Assembly: GCF_032598905.1 (NCBI RefSeq)
Contig: NZ_CP122458.1
Span: 3,100,001 to 3,164,000 of the forward strand
Direction: 5' to 3'
Length of the DNA: 64,000 bases
From: Streptomyces sp. 11x1
Lineage (GTDB): Bacteria > Actinomycetota > Actinomycetes > Streptomycetales > Streptomycetaceae
Position numbers and translations under genes: made by a program. Below are positions 1 to 8,172 of the stretch, piece by piece; positions within the stretch are counted from its first letter, which is position 1; each line of letters opens with the position of its first letter. The notes beneath the pieces are model-generated. The model had not been told where the DNA came from and did no database searches. It worked only from the letters and a program-made list of their open reading frames with translations.

Positions 1-1105
1 CGTCCGCCTCCGTGGAGGTGTGGCCGAGGGAGAAGCGGAGGGTGCCGCGGGCCAGCTCGGGGTCGGTGCCGGTGGCGAGGAGGACATGGCTGGGCTGGGC
101 GACGCCGGCCGTGCAGGCGGACCCCGTGGAGCACTCGATGCCCTGGGCGTCGAGCAGCAGCAGCAGGGAGTCGCCCTCGCAGCCGGGGAACGTGAAGTGC
201 GCGTTGGCCGGAAGGCGTCCCGCGGGGGACGGGTCACCGCCCAGCACGGCGTCCGGCACCGCCGTACGGACCGCCTCGACGAGGGCGTCGCGCAGGGTGC
301 CGATCTCCCGGGCGAACCACTCGCGCTGCTCGGCGGCCAGTCGGCCGGCGACCGCGAAGGAGGCGACGGCCGGGACGTCGAGGGTGCCGGAGCGGACATG
401 GCGCTCCTGGCCGCCGCCGTGCAGCACGGGTACGGGGCTGTACTCGCGGCCCAGCAGCAGCGCGCCGATGCCGTACGGGCCGCCGATCTTGTGACCGGAG
501 ACGGTCATCGCGGCGAGCCCTGAGGCCTCGAAGTCGACCGGAACCTGACCGAACGCCTGGACCGCGTCGGCATGCAGCGGGACGTCGAACTCCGCGGCCA
601 CGTCGGCGAGTTCGCGGACCGGCATGATCGTGCCGATCTCGTTGTTGGCCCACATGACGGTGGCCAGGGCGACGTCGTCGGGGTTGCGGGCGACGGCCTC
701 GCGGAGGGCTTCGGGGTGGACCCGGCCGTACGGGTCGACCGGGAGGTACTCGACGGTGGCGCCCTCGTGGTCGCCGAGCCAGTGGACGGCGTCGAGGACC
801 GCGTGGTGTTCGACGGGACTGGCCAGGACCCGGGTGCGGGCCGGGTCGGCGTCGCGGCGGGACCAGTAGAGCCCCTTCACGGCGAGGTTGTCGGCCTCGG
901 TGCCGCCGGAGGTGAGGACCACCTCGCTGGGCCGGGCCCCGAGGGCCTCGGCGAGGGTCTCGCGGGCCTCCTCGACGGTGCGCCGCGCTCGGCGGCCTGA
1001 GGCGTGCAGCGAGGAGGCGTTGCCGGTGACGCTCAGCTGGGCGGTCAGGGCCTCTGCCGCCTCGGGGAGCATCGGGGTGGTCGCCGCGTGGTCGAGGTAA
1101 GCCAT
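1..1105 (-). CDS. Cysteine desulfurase, NifS/IscS family (3' end cut by window)
   Basis: PLP enzyme that takes sulfur from cysteine as a protein persulfide for Fe-S cluster and tRNA thiolation pathways. The protein opens [20 protein letters not shown], the usual NifS start. [10 protein letters not shown] carries the Schiff-base lysine, VEHHAVL the cofactor-stacking histidine, and STGSACTAG the catalytic cysteine close to the window edge. The ATG at 1105 gives the canonical N-terminus. The last residues and the stop codon lie before base 1. In streptomycetes this gene commonly sits beside the tRNA 2-thiouridylase gene, which would be to the left; that is inference. Confidence 0.95.
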   Translation of the reverse strand, partial: MAYLDHAATTPMLPEAAEALTAQLSVTGNASSLHASGRRARRTVEEARETLAEALGARPSEVVLTSGGTEADNLAVKGLYWSRRDADPARTRVLASPVEHHAVLDAVHWLGDHEGATVEYLPVDPYGRVHPEALREAVARNPDDVALATVMWANNEIGTIMPVRELADVAAEFDVPLHADAVQAFGQVPVDFEASGLAAMTVSGHKIGGPYGIGALLLGREYSPVPVLHGGGQERHVRSGTLDVPAVASFAVAGRLAAEQREWFAREIGTLRDALVEAVRTAVPDAVLGGDPSPAGRLPANAHFTFPGCEGDSLLLLLDAQGIECSTGSACTAGVAQPSHVLLATGTDPELARGTLRFSLGHTSTEAD

Positions 1106-1211
1106 GGTGAGCCGATTCTACGGGGCCGTGTTCGGGTGGCCTCAGCGGTGCGGCCCGGACTTGGCCGTAAGAGCACCTGGTGCTCCCGGCCGCGCTCTCG
1201 GCCCTCGACCG

Positions 1212-1496
1212 TCAGATGCTCCAGGAGACGGTGTTCGTCGTCTGCATCAGGGTGGCGAGGACGATCAGGTCGGCGACGCCCAGGCCGAGGCCCAGGAAGG
1301 CGCGGCCCCGTCGTGTCGTGCCGCGCTTGAGGGCCACCGCCGCGAGGACGATCGCGATGGGGCCGAGGAAGAGGTTGAGCACGAGGAGGCCCAGCAGGCC
1401 GAGGACGAAGGAGGCGACGGCCATGCCGTCGGCGTCCCGGCCCCGGGGACGGGACGTGGTGGTTCCGGTCTGCTGACGTGCGGCGGTGAGCTGCAT
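1212..1496 (-). CDS. DUF4190-type small membrane protein (94 aa)
   Basis: The 94-residue protein has a short polar N-terminus (MQLTAARQQTGTTTSRPRGR) followed by two hydrophobic segments. The first is around residues 26-56 (VASFVLGLLGLLVLNLFLGP), the second around 64-84; they are separated by the basic turn LKRGTTRRGR. This is the classic DUF4190 layout, a family of unknown function frequent in actinobacteria. A GGGAG ribosome site lies about 10 bases upstream of the ATG. It is on the same strand as the 54-aa membrane protein behind the TetR operator, so the two may share a promoter. Function unknown. Confidence 0.75.
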   Translation of the reverse strand: MQLTAARQQTGTTTSRPRGRDADGMAVASFVLGLLGLLVLNLFLGPIAIVLAAVALKRGTTRRGRAFLGLGLGVADLIVLATLMQTTNTVSWSI

Positions 1497-1585
1497 GGTC
1501 GATCTGCTCCCAACGGGTTCTCGGCGGACGGTCGTTCGACGGTGGCGGTGGCTGCCGCTGTGGCGGTGGCCGTCGCGGCGGACGG

Positions 1586-1750
1586 TCAGTGCGTGCCGCG
1601 GCTGCGGCGGGCGTGGCGCTCGCGGTACGCGAAGATCGCCAGCCAGAGGGCGATACCGACGGCCAGCACGGTCGAGACGGTCGGCGGCACATGAGCCACG
1701 GTGCCCAGGACGACACCCAGCAGAAGAAGTGCGGCGACGAGGAACAACAT
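1586..1750 (-). CDS. Small integral membrane protein (54 aa)
   Basis: A short ATG-initiated gene encodes two back-to-back hydrophobic helices (about residues 2-20 and 25-42) and a strongly basic tail (YRERHARRSRGTH). An AGAGG-type site lies about 11 bases upstream. The start is only 28 bases from the near-perfect operator palindrome at 1778-1805, so this gene is very likely controlled by the divergent TetR regulator. It looks like the small membrane proteins of unknown function often found next to TetR genes in Streptomyces. No enzymatic motif is visible. Confidence 0.6.
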   Translation of the reverse strand: MLFLVAALLLLGVVLGTVAHVPPTVSTVLAVGIALWLAIFAYRERHARRSRGTH

Positions 1751-1777
1751 CGTGGGAACGCCTCTCGTTACAGTTGG

Positions 1778-1805
1778 GTGAACGGTTGTAGTTACAATTG
1801 TTCAC
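1778..1805. promoter_or_regulatory. TetR operator palindrome between divergent genes
   Basis: A 28-bp near-palindrome has half-sites GTGAACGGTTGTAG and, read on the other strand, GTGAACAATTGTAA. They agree at 11 of 14 positions. A TACAAT hexamer resembling a -10 box lies inside it. A third, degenerate half-site (GAGAACAGTTGTTAA, 1848-1862) abuts the TetR start. The placement between two outward-facing genes fits an autorepressor site. Confidence 0.65.
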
Positions 1806-1870
1806 TGACTTCCAAGTCTAGCGCGCTGCCCGGCTTTGCGATTACGGAGAACAGTTGTTAACTGCATGGC

Positions 1871-2497
1871 ATGAGTCACACTTTCGGCGTCCGGCAGGCG
1901 CAGAAGCAGAAGACCCGGCGGGCGCTCATGGACGCCGCGCTGGCCCTGCTGGAGGAGCAGAGCCTCAGCAGCCTGGGACTTCGCGAGGTCACCCGCGCCG
2001 TGGGCGTCGCCCCCACCGCGTTCTACCGGCACTTCCGGTCGACCGCGGACCTCGGTGTCGCGCTGGTCGAGGAGGTGCTCGGCAGTCTGCACCCCGTGCT
2101 CGCGGACCTGATGTCGGCGGTGGGCGACAGTGACGAACTCGTCGAGCGCGCCGTGGAGCTGATCGCCCGCCATGTCGACGGGTACCCCGCACACGTCCGG
2201 TTCATCGCTCGCGAACGGCACAGCGGGGTCCAGCCGGTGCGGGACGCCATCCAGGGCCAACTGACCCGGTTCGCCGAGGAGGTGCGCGGCGAGCTGGCCA
2301 AGCGGCCGGAGACCGCGGGGTGGACGGACGACGACCGGCTGATGCTCGCGGGCCTGTACGTCGACCAGATGCTGATGACCGCCTCACTGTTCCTGGAGGC
2401 CCGGGGCCAGCCGGAGGAGGAGCGCCTGCGGGTGACCCGGCTGGCGGGCCGACGGATGCGGCTGATCAGCATCGGCTGTCACCACTGGCTGGACTGA
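1871..2497 (+). CDS. TetR-family transcriptional repressor (208 aa)
   Basis: The N-terminal helix-turn-helix is clear: KQKTRRALMDAALALLEEQS, then LGLREVTRAVGVAPTAFYRH with the signature FYRHF at about residues 56-60. The rest is an all-helical ligand-binding domain. The RARHVDGYPAHVRFIARERH-type middle resembles FabR/DesT-like regulators of fatty acid unsaturation, but that is only family resemblance. ATG at 1871 is chosen because it gives the standard N-terminus and lies just after the operator half-sites. It probably represses itself and the divergent small membrane protein genes. The ligand is unknown. Confidence 0.9.
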   Translation: MSHTFGVRQAQKQKTRRALMDAALALLEEQSLSSLGLREVTRAVGVAPTAFYRHFRSTADLGVALVEEVLGSLHPVLADLMSAVGDSDELVERAVELIARHVDGYPAHVRFIARERHSGVQPVRDAIQGQLTRFAEEVRGELAKRPETAGWTDDDRLMLAGLYVDQMLMTASLFLEARGQPEEERLRVTRLAGRRMRLISIGCHHWLD

Positions 2498-2520
2498 CAG
2501 ACCTCCGCGCACGCGCGAGG

Positions 2521-2552
2521 GAGGGCGCGCCCCGCGTTCGGGGCGCGCCCTC
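2521..2552. terminator. Bidirectional hairpin terminator
   Basis: A perfect inverted repeat, GAGGGCGCGCCCC / GGGGCGCGCCCTC with loop gcgttc, lies between the convergent TetR stop (2497) and the lipoprotein stop (2573). It can serve both genes. Confidence 0.8.
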
Positions 2553-2572
2553 CGCCTTCCGCACTCGACCGG

Positions 2573-3025
2573 TCAGCTGCCCTCGGACACCGACGCCGAG
2601 GCCTGCTGGCTCAGTACGCCGCTCGGCGCCCCGCTCGGCGCCCCGCTCGGCGCCCCGCTCGGCGCCCCGCTCGGCGCCCCGCTCGGCGCCTGACCGCCCT
2701 GGCCCTGATCGCCGCCCGGACCACCGCAGCCGCCACCGCCACCGGGGCCGCCGTTCTGGCCGCCACCGCCCGGCGCACCGCTGGGCGCGCCCGACGACTG
2801 ACCGGAGGGTGGGCCCGAAGGGGCACCGGACGCCTGCCCGTTGGCCGAAGGAGCGCCGGAAGGTGTGCCCGAGAGGGCACCCGAGGGCGGCTGACAGCTC
2901 TGCCGCGCGCCCGAGTTGCCTTTGATCGAGGTGGACGACGCCGAGTCACTGGAGCCGCAGGCCACCAGGAAGAGAGGTGCGGCCGCCAGCAGGGCGACGG
3001 CGGGGCCGAGACGTGCACGCTTCAT
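2573..3025 (-). CDS. Ser/Gly/Pro-rich lipoprotein with APSG tetrapeptide repeats (150 aa)
   Basis: The N-terminus (MKRARLGPAVALLAAAPLFL then VAC-GSS) is a type II signal peptide with lipobox LVAC, so the mature protein should be a membrane-anchored lipoprotein starting at Cys24. The rest is low complexity: Gly-rich stretches around GGGGQNGGPGGGGG and consecutive APSG/PSGA units, with no catalytic domain. Upstream in-frame starts were rejected because they would bury the signal peptide. The composition suggests an extended wall-spanning linker. No function can be assigned. Confidence 0.7.
   Translation of the reverse strand: MKRARLGPAVALLAAAPLFLVACGSSDSASSTSIKGNSGARQSCQPPSGALSGTPSGAPSANGQASGAPSGPPSGQSSGAPSGAPGGGGQNGGPGGGGGCGGPGGDQGQGGQAPSGAPSGAPSGAPSGAPSGAPSGVLSQQASASVSEGS
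2621..2690. repeat. 12-bp tandem repeat, about 5.8 copies
   Basis: The unit ctcggcgccccg is repeated head to tail, essentially perfectly, inside the lipoprotein gene. It encodes consecutive APSG units near the C-terminus. Such repeats usually vary in copy number between strains. Confidence 0.9.
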
Positions 3026-3175
3026 GAGAGACAACTCCAAGACCGACGGGGGAGTTCGTGAGCGGCATCGAATCAAGGCAGCTTGGGCCTCGCTTGGGTT
3101 CGCGCTGTGCCGACCCTGTGCGAAGGGCAGAGCGGTCACCAACGGTCCTCGGCCCAGCGCCCGGAGACCGGCGAC

Positions 3176-4030
3176 TCAGTCCGACAGCCTGGCCCTCGCC
3201 AACTGCCGTGACTGGGCGACCAGTCGGTCCGCGCTGTCCCAGACCTCGGCGTCCTCCTCCAGGAAGCCCCCGGCGAGATTGCGGGTGGTGATGGCGACCC
3301 GGAGCGGTCCCGGCGCCGGGCGGCACCGAATGTGCGCGGTCAGCTCGACCGTCGGCACCCAGCCCTTCAGACCCATCTCGAAGGCGGTCGGTGGCAGCGC
3401 GTCCACCGCGAGGAGCAGGGAGAACGGGTCGGCGTCACGGCCGTCGGCGAGCCCGAACCAGGACCGCATCTCACCCTTGCCGGAGGGTGCGCCCAGGGCC
3501 CAGCCCAGCGTCGCCGGGTCGAGCTTCAGGAACAGCCTGTCGGCGATGGCGGAGCCGCCGGGGACGGGGCCGGGAGCGTCCTGCGGGCCGAAGCACTGCT
3601 CGATCGGCGGGATCGCGGGCGGCTTCGCCGTCGTCCGGACGTCGTCCGGGAGGGAGTCCAGGTCCCCGTAGGAGGCGAGGACGCGTATCCGCTCGATCTC
3701 GCGGCCCTCGTCGTCGTACTGGAAGAGGGAGGCCTGGCCGGTCGACAGGGTCCGGCCGGTGCGGACGACGTCCGTGCGGACGACCGCGGGGCCGGGCTGG
3801 GACGCGGTCAGGTAGTACGCGGAGATCGTGAACGGGTCGTCGTGCGGGAGCGCGTCGGCGAGGGCGCGACCGAGGACGGCCAGGAGATAGCCGCCGTTGA
3901 CGGCGCCGATGATCGTCCAGCCGGCGGAGAGGTCGATGTCGTAGACGCCGGGGACCCGCCGGGTGACCGCGGTGTCCCGGTCGAACTCGCTGTCGCCGAC
4001 GGTGGCCTGTACGGAAGCTGCTTCGGGCAT
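3176..4030 (-). CDS. Double-hotdog acyl-CoA thioesterase-like protein (284 aa)
   Basis: The sequence fits the actinobacterial thioesterase family (TesB-like double hotdog fold). The first half has GWTIIGAVNGGYLLAVLGRA and FTISAYYLTASQPGPAVV; the second half has DPFSLLLAVDALPPTAFEMG and WVPTVELTAHIRCRPAPG. It should hydrolyse acyl-CoA thioesters in the cytoplasm; the chain-length range cannot be read. ATG at 4030 (MPEAASVQATV) is preferred over a TTG 15 bases upstream, although neither has a strong ribosome site. The gene stands alone. An imperfect dyad TACCGCTTAGTA lies about 30 bases upstream of the start and could be a repressor site. Confidence 0.8.
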   Translation of the reverse strand: MPEAASVQATVGDSEFDRDTAVTRRVPGVYDIDLSAGWTIIGAVNGGYLLAVLGRALADALPHDDPFTISAYYLTASQPGPAVVRTDVVRTGRTLSTGQASLFQYDDEGREIERIRVLASYGDLDSLPDDVRTTAKPPAIPPIEQCFGPQDAPGPVPGGSAIADRLFLKLDPATLGWALGAPSGKGEMRSWFGLADGRDADPFSLLLAVDALPPTAFEMGLKGWVPTVELTAHIRCRPAPGPLRVAITTRNLAGGFLEEDAEVWDSADRLVAQSRQLARARLSD

Positions 4031-4107
4031 GGATGAACCGTACAACAGCTCATTACTAAGCGGTAGCTTTATGCCGTGGGGTGGCCCCGGCCCTTACGCC
4101 TCGGCCC

Positions 4108-4746
4108 TTACGCCTCCCCCTCCACGGCCGACGACCGCCGGTTCCACGCCCTCGGGGCCCGCCAGTGGTAGCGCATCGCCAGCAGGCGCAGCACGAACGC
4201 CGCGATCGCGGCGAGGGCGGAGGTGAGCGGGGTGAGGGCATCGAGCTGGATGCACAGGACCACCGTCGCGGCGCCGACCATCGCGGGCACGGCGTACAGG
4301 TCGCGGTCCCAGCGCAGCAGGGAGGGCACCTCGTTGGCGAGGACGTCCCGCAGCACACCGCCACCGACGGCCGTGGCGAGGCCGAGGGCGGCGGAGGCGG
4401 TCAGGCCGAGGCCGTAGTCGTACGCCTTCGTCGTGCCCGCGACGCAGAAGAGGCCGAGTCCGGCCGCGTCGAAGACGTTCACGCCGGTCTGGATGCGCTC
4501 CACGTGCGGATGGAGGAAGAAGACGAGGAGGGCGGCGAGCAGCGGGGTGAGGAAGTAGCCGAGGTCGGTGAAGGCGGCCGGCGGTACGGCGCCGATGATC
4601 AGGTCGCGGAACAGCCCGCCGCCGAGCGCGGTGACCTCGGCGAGGACGGCGATGCCGAAGATGTCGAAGTTCTTGCGGACGGCCAGCAGTGCGCCGGAGA
4701 TGGCGAAGACGAAGATGCCGATCAGGTCGAGCGGGTATGGGGACAC
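4108..4746 (-). CDS. Trimeric intracellular cation (TRIC) channel family protein, formerly UPF0126 (212 aa)
   Basis: The protein has about seven transmembrane helices in two homologous halves. Each half carries the signature glycine-rich motif: GGGLFRDLIIG in the first and GGGVLRDVLANEVP in the second. Bacterial TRIC proteins form trimeric K+-permeable channels. The GTG at 4746 (VSPYPLDLIGIFVFA) is chosen because a GGGG site lies about 12 bases upstream and it gives the usual short N-terminus. A farther upstream GTG would translate through the palindrome at 4770-4800, which is unlikely. Physiological role in this organism unknown. Confidence 0.85.
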   Translation of the reverse strand: MSPYPLDLIGIFVFAISGALLAVRKNFDIFGIAVLAEVTALGGGLFRDLIIGAVPPAAFTDLGYFLTPLLAALLVFFLHPHVERIQTGVNVFDAAGLGLFCVAGTTKAYDYGLGLTASAALGLATAVGGGVLRDVLANEVPSLLRWDRDLYAVPAMVGAATVVLCIQLDALTPLTSALAAIAAFVLRLLAMRYHWRAPRAWNRRSSAVEGEA

Positions 4747-4769
4747 CCGTACATTCTGCCCCGCAAACA

Positions 4770-4800
4770 GGTGTGCACCTTGCAATGCAAGGCGCACACC
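4770..4800 (-). terminator. 31-bp near-perfect palindrome, probable terminator of the peptide ABC operon
   Basis: Arms GGTGTGCACCTTGCA and its complement (14 of 15 matched) flank one central base, immediately after the last ATPase gene's stop (4809) and before the TRIC start. As RNA it makes a strong hairpin. The CTTGCAATGCAAG core is also a plausible dimeric repressor site for the TRIC gene, so the operator reading stays open. Confidence 0.55.
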
Positions 4801-4808
4801 GTCTGGCG

Positions 4809-6008
4809 TCAGTCTTTGCCGGGCTCCTCGGACGCCGCGGGCTCTTCCGGGTCCGCCGGTGCCTCCGACGCCTCAGGCTCCTCCGGCGTCTCCGTCTGCT
4901 TCACCGTGTCCGGTACCAGCTCGCCCGCCTCCTTCGCGGCCGTCAGCAGGACGACGTCCTGCGGCTGCTGGTCCTCGAAGTTCTCCGGGTGGTGGCAGGC
5001 GACCCGCTGACCGGGCTTCAGCTCGGCGAGCGGCGGCTCGGTGGTCTTGCAGACCTGTGTCGCCTTCCAGCACCGGGTGTGGAAGCGGCAGCCGCTCGGC
5101 GGCGCGATCGGCGAGGGCACGTCGCCCTTGAGCAGGATGCGCTCGCTCTTGGTGCCCCGGCGCGACGGGTCCGGGATCGGCACGGCCGACAGCAGCGCCT
5201 TGGTGTACGGGTGCATCGGCGCCGCGTACAGCGAGTCCCGGTCGGCCAGCTCGACGATCTTGCCGAGGTACATCACCGCGATGCGGTCGGAGACGTGCCG
5301 GACGACGGAGAGGTCGTGCGCGATGATCACGTACGTCAGGCCGAGCTCGTCCTGGAGGTCGTCCATGAGGTTGACGACCTGGGCCTGGATCGAGACGTCG
5401 AGCGCGGAGACCGGCTCGTCCGCCACGACCATCCGGGGCTTCAGGGCGAGCGCGCGGGCGATGCCGATGCGCTGGCGCTGACCGCCGGAGAACTCGTGCG
5501 GGTAGCGGTTGTAGTGCTCGGGGCTCAGTCCCACCAGCTCCAGGAGGCGCTGGACCTCCTTCTTCACCCCGCCCTCGGGCTCCACGCCCTGGAGCTTGAA
5601 GGGCGCCGAGACGATGGTGCCGATGGTGTGCCGGGGGTTCAGCGAGCCGTACGGGTCCTGGAAGATCATCTGCACGTCGCGGCGCAGCGGGCGCATGCCG
5701 GCCGTGTTCAGGTGCGTGATGTCCGTGCCGTCGAACTCGATCTTCCCGCCGGAGGGTTCGAGCAGACGGGTGATGAGCCGGCCCATGGTCGACTTGCCGC
5801 AGCCGGATTCGCCGACGACGCCGAGGGTCTCGCCCCGGCGGACCTCGAAGTCGATGCCGTCGACGGCCTTGACCGCCCCGACCTGCCGCTGGAGCAGGCC
5901 CTTCTTGATGGGGAAGTGCTTGACCAGGCCCTCGACCCTGAGCAGCGGTTTCTCGTCGGCGTCGGCGCGCGGGGCCGGCACGGCGGCCCGGGTCTCAGTC
6001 TCGCTCAC
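4809..6008 (-). CDS. dppF: Peptide ABC transporter ATP-binding protein, DppF/OppF type (399 aa)
   Basis: ATPase subunit of a dipeptide/oligopeptide importer. It has Walker [10 protein letters not shown], signature FSGGQRQR, Walker [12 protein letters not shown] and H-loop [11 protein letters not shown]. After it comes the oligopeptide-transporter C-terminal domain with the cysteine cluster [14 protein letters not shown]. An acidic, Pro/Glu-rich tail ends the protein. The GTG start overlaps the upstream ATPase stop (GTGA), which implies translational coupling. It is the last gene of the five-gene operon and is followed by the hairpin at 4770-4800. Confidence 0.92.
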   Translation of the reverse strand: MSETETRAAVPAPRADADEKPLLRVEGLVKHFPIKKGLLQRQVGAVKAVDGIDFEVRRGETLGVVGESGCGKSTMGRLITRLLEPSGGKIEFDGTDITHLNTAGMRPLRRDVQMIFQDPYGSLNPRHTIGTIVSAPFKLQGVEPEGGVKKEVQRLLELVGLSPEHYNRYPHEFSGGQRQRIGIARALALKPRMVVADEPVSALDVSIQAQVVNLMDDLQDELGLTYVIIAHDLSVVRHVSDRIAVMYLGKIVELADRDSLYAAPMHPYTKALLSAVPIPDPSRRGTKSERILLKGDVPSPIAPPSGCRFHTRCWKATQVCKTTEPPLAELKPGQRVACHHPENFEDQQPQDVVLLTAAKEAGELVPDTVKQTETPEEPEASEAPADPEEPAASEEPGKD

Positions 6009-7099
6009 AGCTTCGGCGCAATCTCTTCGGTCCAGATCCGCGTACGGTCCTCCTGCGACAGGTGGCAGGCGGTGAAGTGGCGGCCGCCGACCTCGCGCAG
6101 CTCGGGGCGCTCGGTGCGGGTGACGTTGTCCTTGGGAACGTCCGCGTAGGGGCAGCGCGGGTTGAAGGCACAGCCCGAGGGGACGTTGATGAGGCTCGGC
6201 GGCTGGCCCTTGACCGGGATGAGCCGGTCGGTCTGCGCGCGGTCGATGCGCGGCATCGAGCCGAGCAGGCCCCAGGTGTAGGGGTGCTGGGGCTGGTGGA
6301 AGATGTCGTCGACCGGGCCGCGCTCCACGCAACGGCCGCCGTACATCACGAGGATGTCGTCGGCGATCTCGGCGACCACGCCGAGATCGTGCGTGATGAT
6401 GATGACCGCGGAGCCGAACTCCTTCTGCAGATCCCGGATCAGGTCGAGGATCTGTGCCTGGACGGTCACGTCGAGCGCGGTGGTGGGCTCGTCGGCGATC
6501 AGCAGTTCCGGGTTGTTGACCAGGGCCATGGCGATCATGGCGCGCTGGCGCATACCGCCGGAGAACTCGTGCGGGTAGCCGTCGACCCGCTTGTGGGGCT
6601 CCGGGATGCCGACGCGGTCGAGGAGTTCGATGGCGCGCTTGCGGGCGACCTTCTTGCTGACGTCGTGGTGAACGCGGTACGCCTCCACGATCTGGCTGCC
6701 GACCTTGTAGTACGGGTGCATCGCGGACAGCGGGTCCTGGAAGATCATCGCCATCTCGCGGCCGCGCAGCCGGCGCACCTCGTCGGGGCTCGCCCCGACG
6801 AGTTCCTTGCCGTCGAGCCAGATCTCACCGGACATCCGCACGTTCTTGCCGCGCGCGCCGAGCCGGTGCAGGCCCATGATCGCCAGCGAGGTGACCGACT
6901 TGCCGGAGCCGGACTCGCCCACGATGCCGAGGGTCTTGCCCTTCTCCAGCTGGAAGGAGAGACCGTCGACGGACTTGACCACACCGTCGTCGGTGGGGAA
7001 GTGCACCTTGAGGTCACGCACTTCGAGGAACGCCTCGGGGGCGTCCCCGGCGCGTGCGGGCTCGCCGACGGCGGCCCCGGTCTTGGACAGTTCGGTCAC
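6005..7099 (-). CDS. dppD: Peptide ABC transporter ATP-binding protein, DppD/OppD type (364 aa)
   Basis: The second ATPase of the importer. Visible motifs are Walker A GESGSGKS, signature FSGGMRQR, Walker [13 protein letters not shown] and H-loop ITHDLGVV. The C-terminal oligopeptide domain has the conserved Cys positions in [13 protein letters not shown] and TACHLS. It overlaps the upstream permease gene by 4 bases (ATGA) and the downstream ATPase by 4, so permease B, D and F form a tightly coupled translational unit. D and F are expected to pair as a heterodimer driving import through the B/C permease pair. Confidence 0.93.
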   Translation of the reverse strand: MTELSKTGAAVGEPARAGDAPEAFLEVRDLKVHFPTDDGVVKSVDGLSFQLEKGKTLGIVGESGSGKSVTSLAIMGLHRLGARGKNVRMSGEIWLDGKELVGASPDEVRRLRGREMAMIFQDPLSAMHPYYKVGSQIVEAYRVHHDVSKKVARKRAIELLDRVGIPEPHKRVDGYPHEFSGGMRQRAMIAMALVNNPELLIADEPTTALDVTVQAQILDLIRDLQKEFGSAVIIITHDLGVVAEIADDILVMYGGRCVERGPVDDIFHQPQHPYTWGLLGSMPRIDRAQTDRLIPVKGQPPSLINVPSGCAFNPRCPYADVPKDNVTRTERPELREVGGRHFTACHLSQEDRTRIWTEEIAPKL

Positions 7100-8103
7100 G
7101 AGAGCCTCACCCGCGGGTCGATCGTGGCGTACAGCAGGTCCACCACAAGGTTCATGAAGACGACGAAGAACGCCGCGAGCAGGGTCACCCCGAGGATCGG
7201 GGGCAGGTCGTTGGCGCTGATCGACTGGACCGCGTACTCACCAATGCCGTGCAGAGAGAACACGCTCTCGGTGATCAGGGCACCGCCGAGGAGCAGACCG
7301 ACGTCCATGCCGAAGACGGTCACCAGCGGGGTCAGCGCGGCCCTCAGACCGTGCTTGACGACCACCTTGCGCTCGCGCAGGCCCTTGGCCCGCGCGGTGC
7401 GGATGAAGTCCTCGTTCATCGTCTCCAGCATGCCCGAGCGGGTGAGCCGGGCGTAGATGGCCGAGTAGAGGAGCGCCAGCGAACACCACGGCAGGAAGAG
7501 GGTGTTGGCCCACTGCGAGGGGTTCTCGGTGAAGGGGACGTACGTCCTGCCGAAGATCTCCAGGTTGTAGCTGAACAGCAGCAGGGCCAGCTGTCCGGTG
7601 AAGAACATCGGCAGGGAGACGCCCGCGAGCGCCACGCCCATCGCGGCCCGGTCGAAGATCGACCCTGGCTTCAGGGCCGAGATGACACCGGCCGTGATGC
7701 CACCGAGCAACCACAGCACGGCGGCGCCGGAGGCGAGCGAGATGGTCACCGGAAGGCGGCTGGTGAGCTGCGGCCAGACCTCCAGGTGGTCCTTGAAGGA
7801 GTAGCCGAAGCAGGGCGCGTCGCAGCGGACCGTGGTGGGACCGAGGTCGTACGTGGCACCGGAGACGATGCCCTTGATGAAGTTCCAGTACTGCTCGTAG
7901 ACCGGCAGGTCCAGACCCAGGTTCCGCTTGACCGCCGCGATGTCCTCGGGCGTGGGGTTCTTGCCGATGTACTGCTGTGCCAGCTGGTCGACCGTCTGCC
8001 CGGCGAGCTTCGGCAGGATGAAGAAGATGCCGAAGGTGACCGCGGTGACGACGAGCAGCAGGATCACCGCCGCGATCGTCCGGCGGATGATGTACGAGAT
8101 CAC
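7096..8103 (-). CDS. dppB: Peptide ABC transporter permease, DppB/OppB type (335 aa)
   Basis: An integral membrane subunit with an N-terminal helix (IIRRTIAAVILLLVVTAVTF), a long extracytoplasmic loop typical of DppB, and the EAA-type cytoplasmic coupling region around YARLTRSGMLETMNEDFIRT and ARAKGLRERKVVVKHGLRAA. The GTG start lies just downstream of the strong hairpin at 8117-8148, and no clear ribosome site is visible. It is therefore probably translated less than the binding protein encoded before it. Partner permease: the DppC-type gene at 9988. Confidence 0.92.
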   Translation of the reverse strand: MISYIIRRTIAAVILLLVVTAVTFGIFFILPKLAGQTVDQLAQQYIGKNPTPEDIAAVKRNLGLDLPVYEQYWNFIKGIVSGATYDLGPTTVRCDAPCFGYSFKDHLEVWPQLTSRLPVTISLASGAAVLWLLGGITAGVISALKPGSIFDRAAMGVALAGVSLPMFFTGQLALLLFSYNLEIFGRTYVPFTENPSQWANTLFLPWCSLALLYSAIYARLTRSGMLETMNEDFIRTARAKGLRERKVVVKHGLRAALTPLVTVFGMDVGLLLGGALITESVFSLHGIGEYAVQSISANDLPPILGVTLLAAFFVVFMNLVVDLLYATIDPRVRLS

Positions 8104-8116
8104 GAGGACCGGCGCC

Positions 8117-8148
8117 GGCGCCCGCGGGTGTGCTCACCCGCGGGCGCC
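8117..8148 (-). terminator. Intra-operon hairpin behind the binding-protein gene
   Basis: Perfect 14-bp arms (GGCGCCCGCGGGTG and its complement) with a TGCT loop sit between the binding-protein stop and the permease B start. In ABC importer operons such stems act as partial terminators or 3' stabilisers, giving an excess of binding protein over membrane subunits. The position fits; the effect is inferred. Confidence 0.7.
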
Positions 8149-8172
8149 AATGCCTTCACCTGCCTTCCGGGG

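Noticed and set aside
4746..4797. Upstream GTG start for the TRIC channel
   Set aside because: It would translate through the 31-bp palindrome that most likely terminates the preceding operon and adds a non-family N-terminus.
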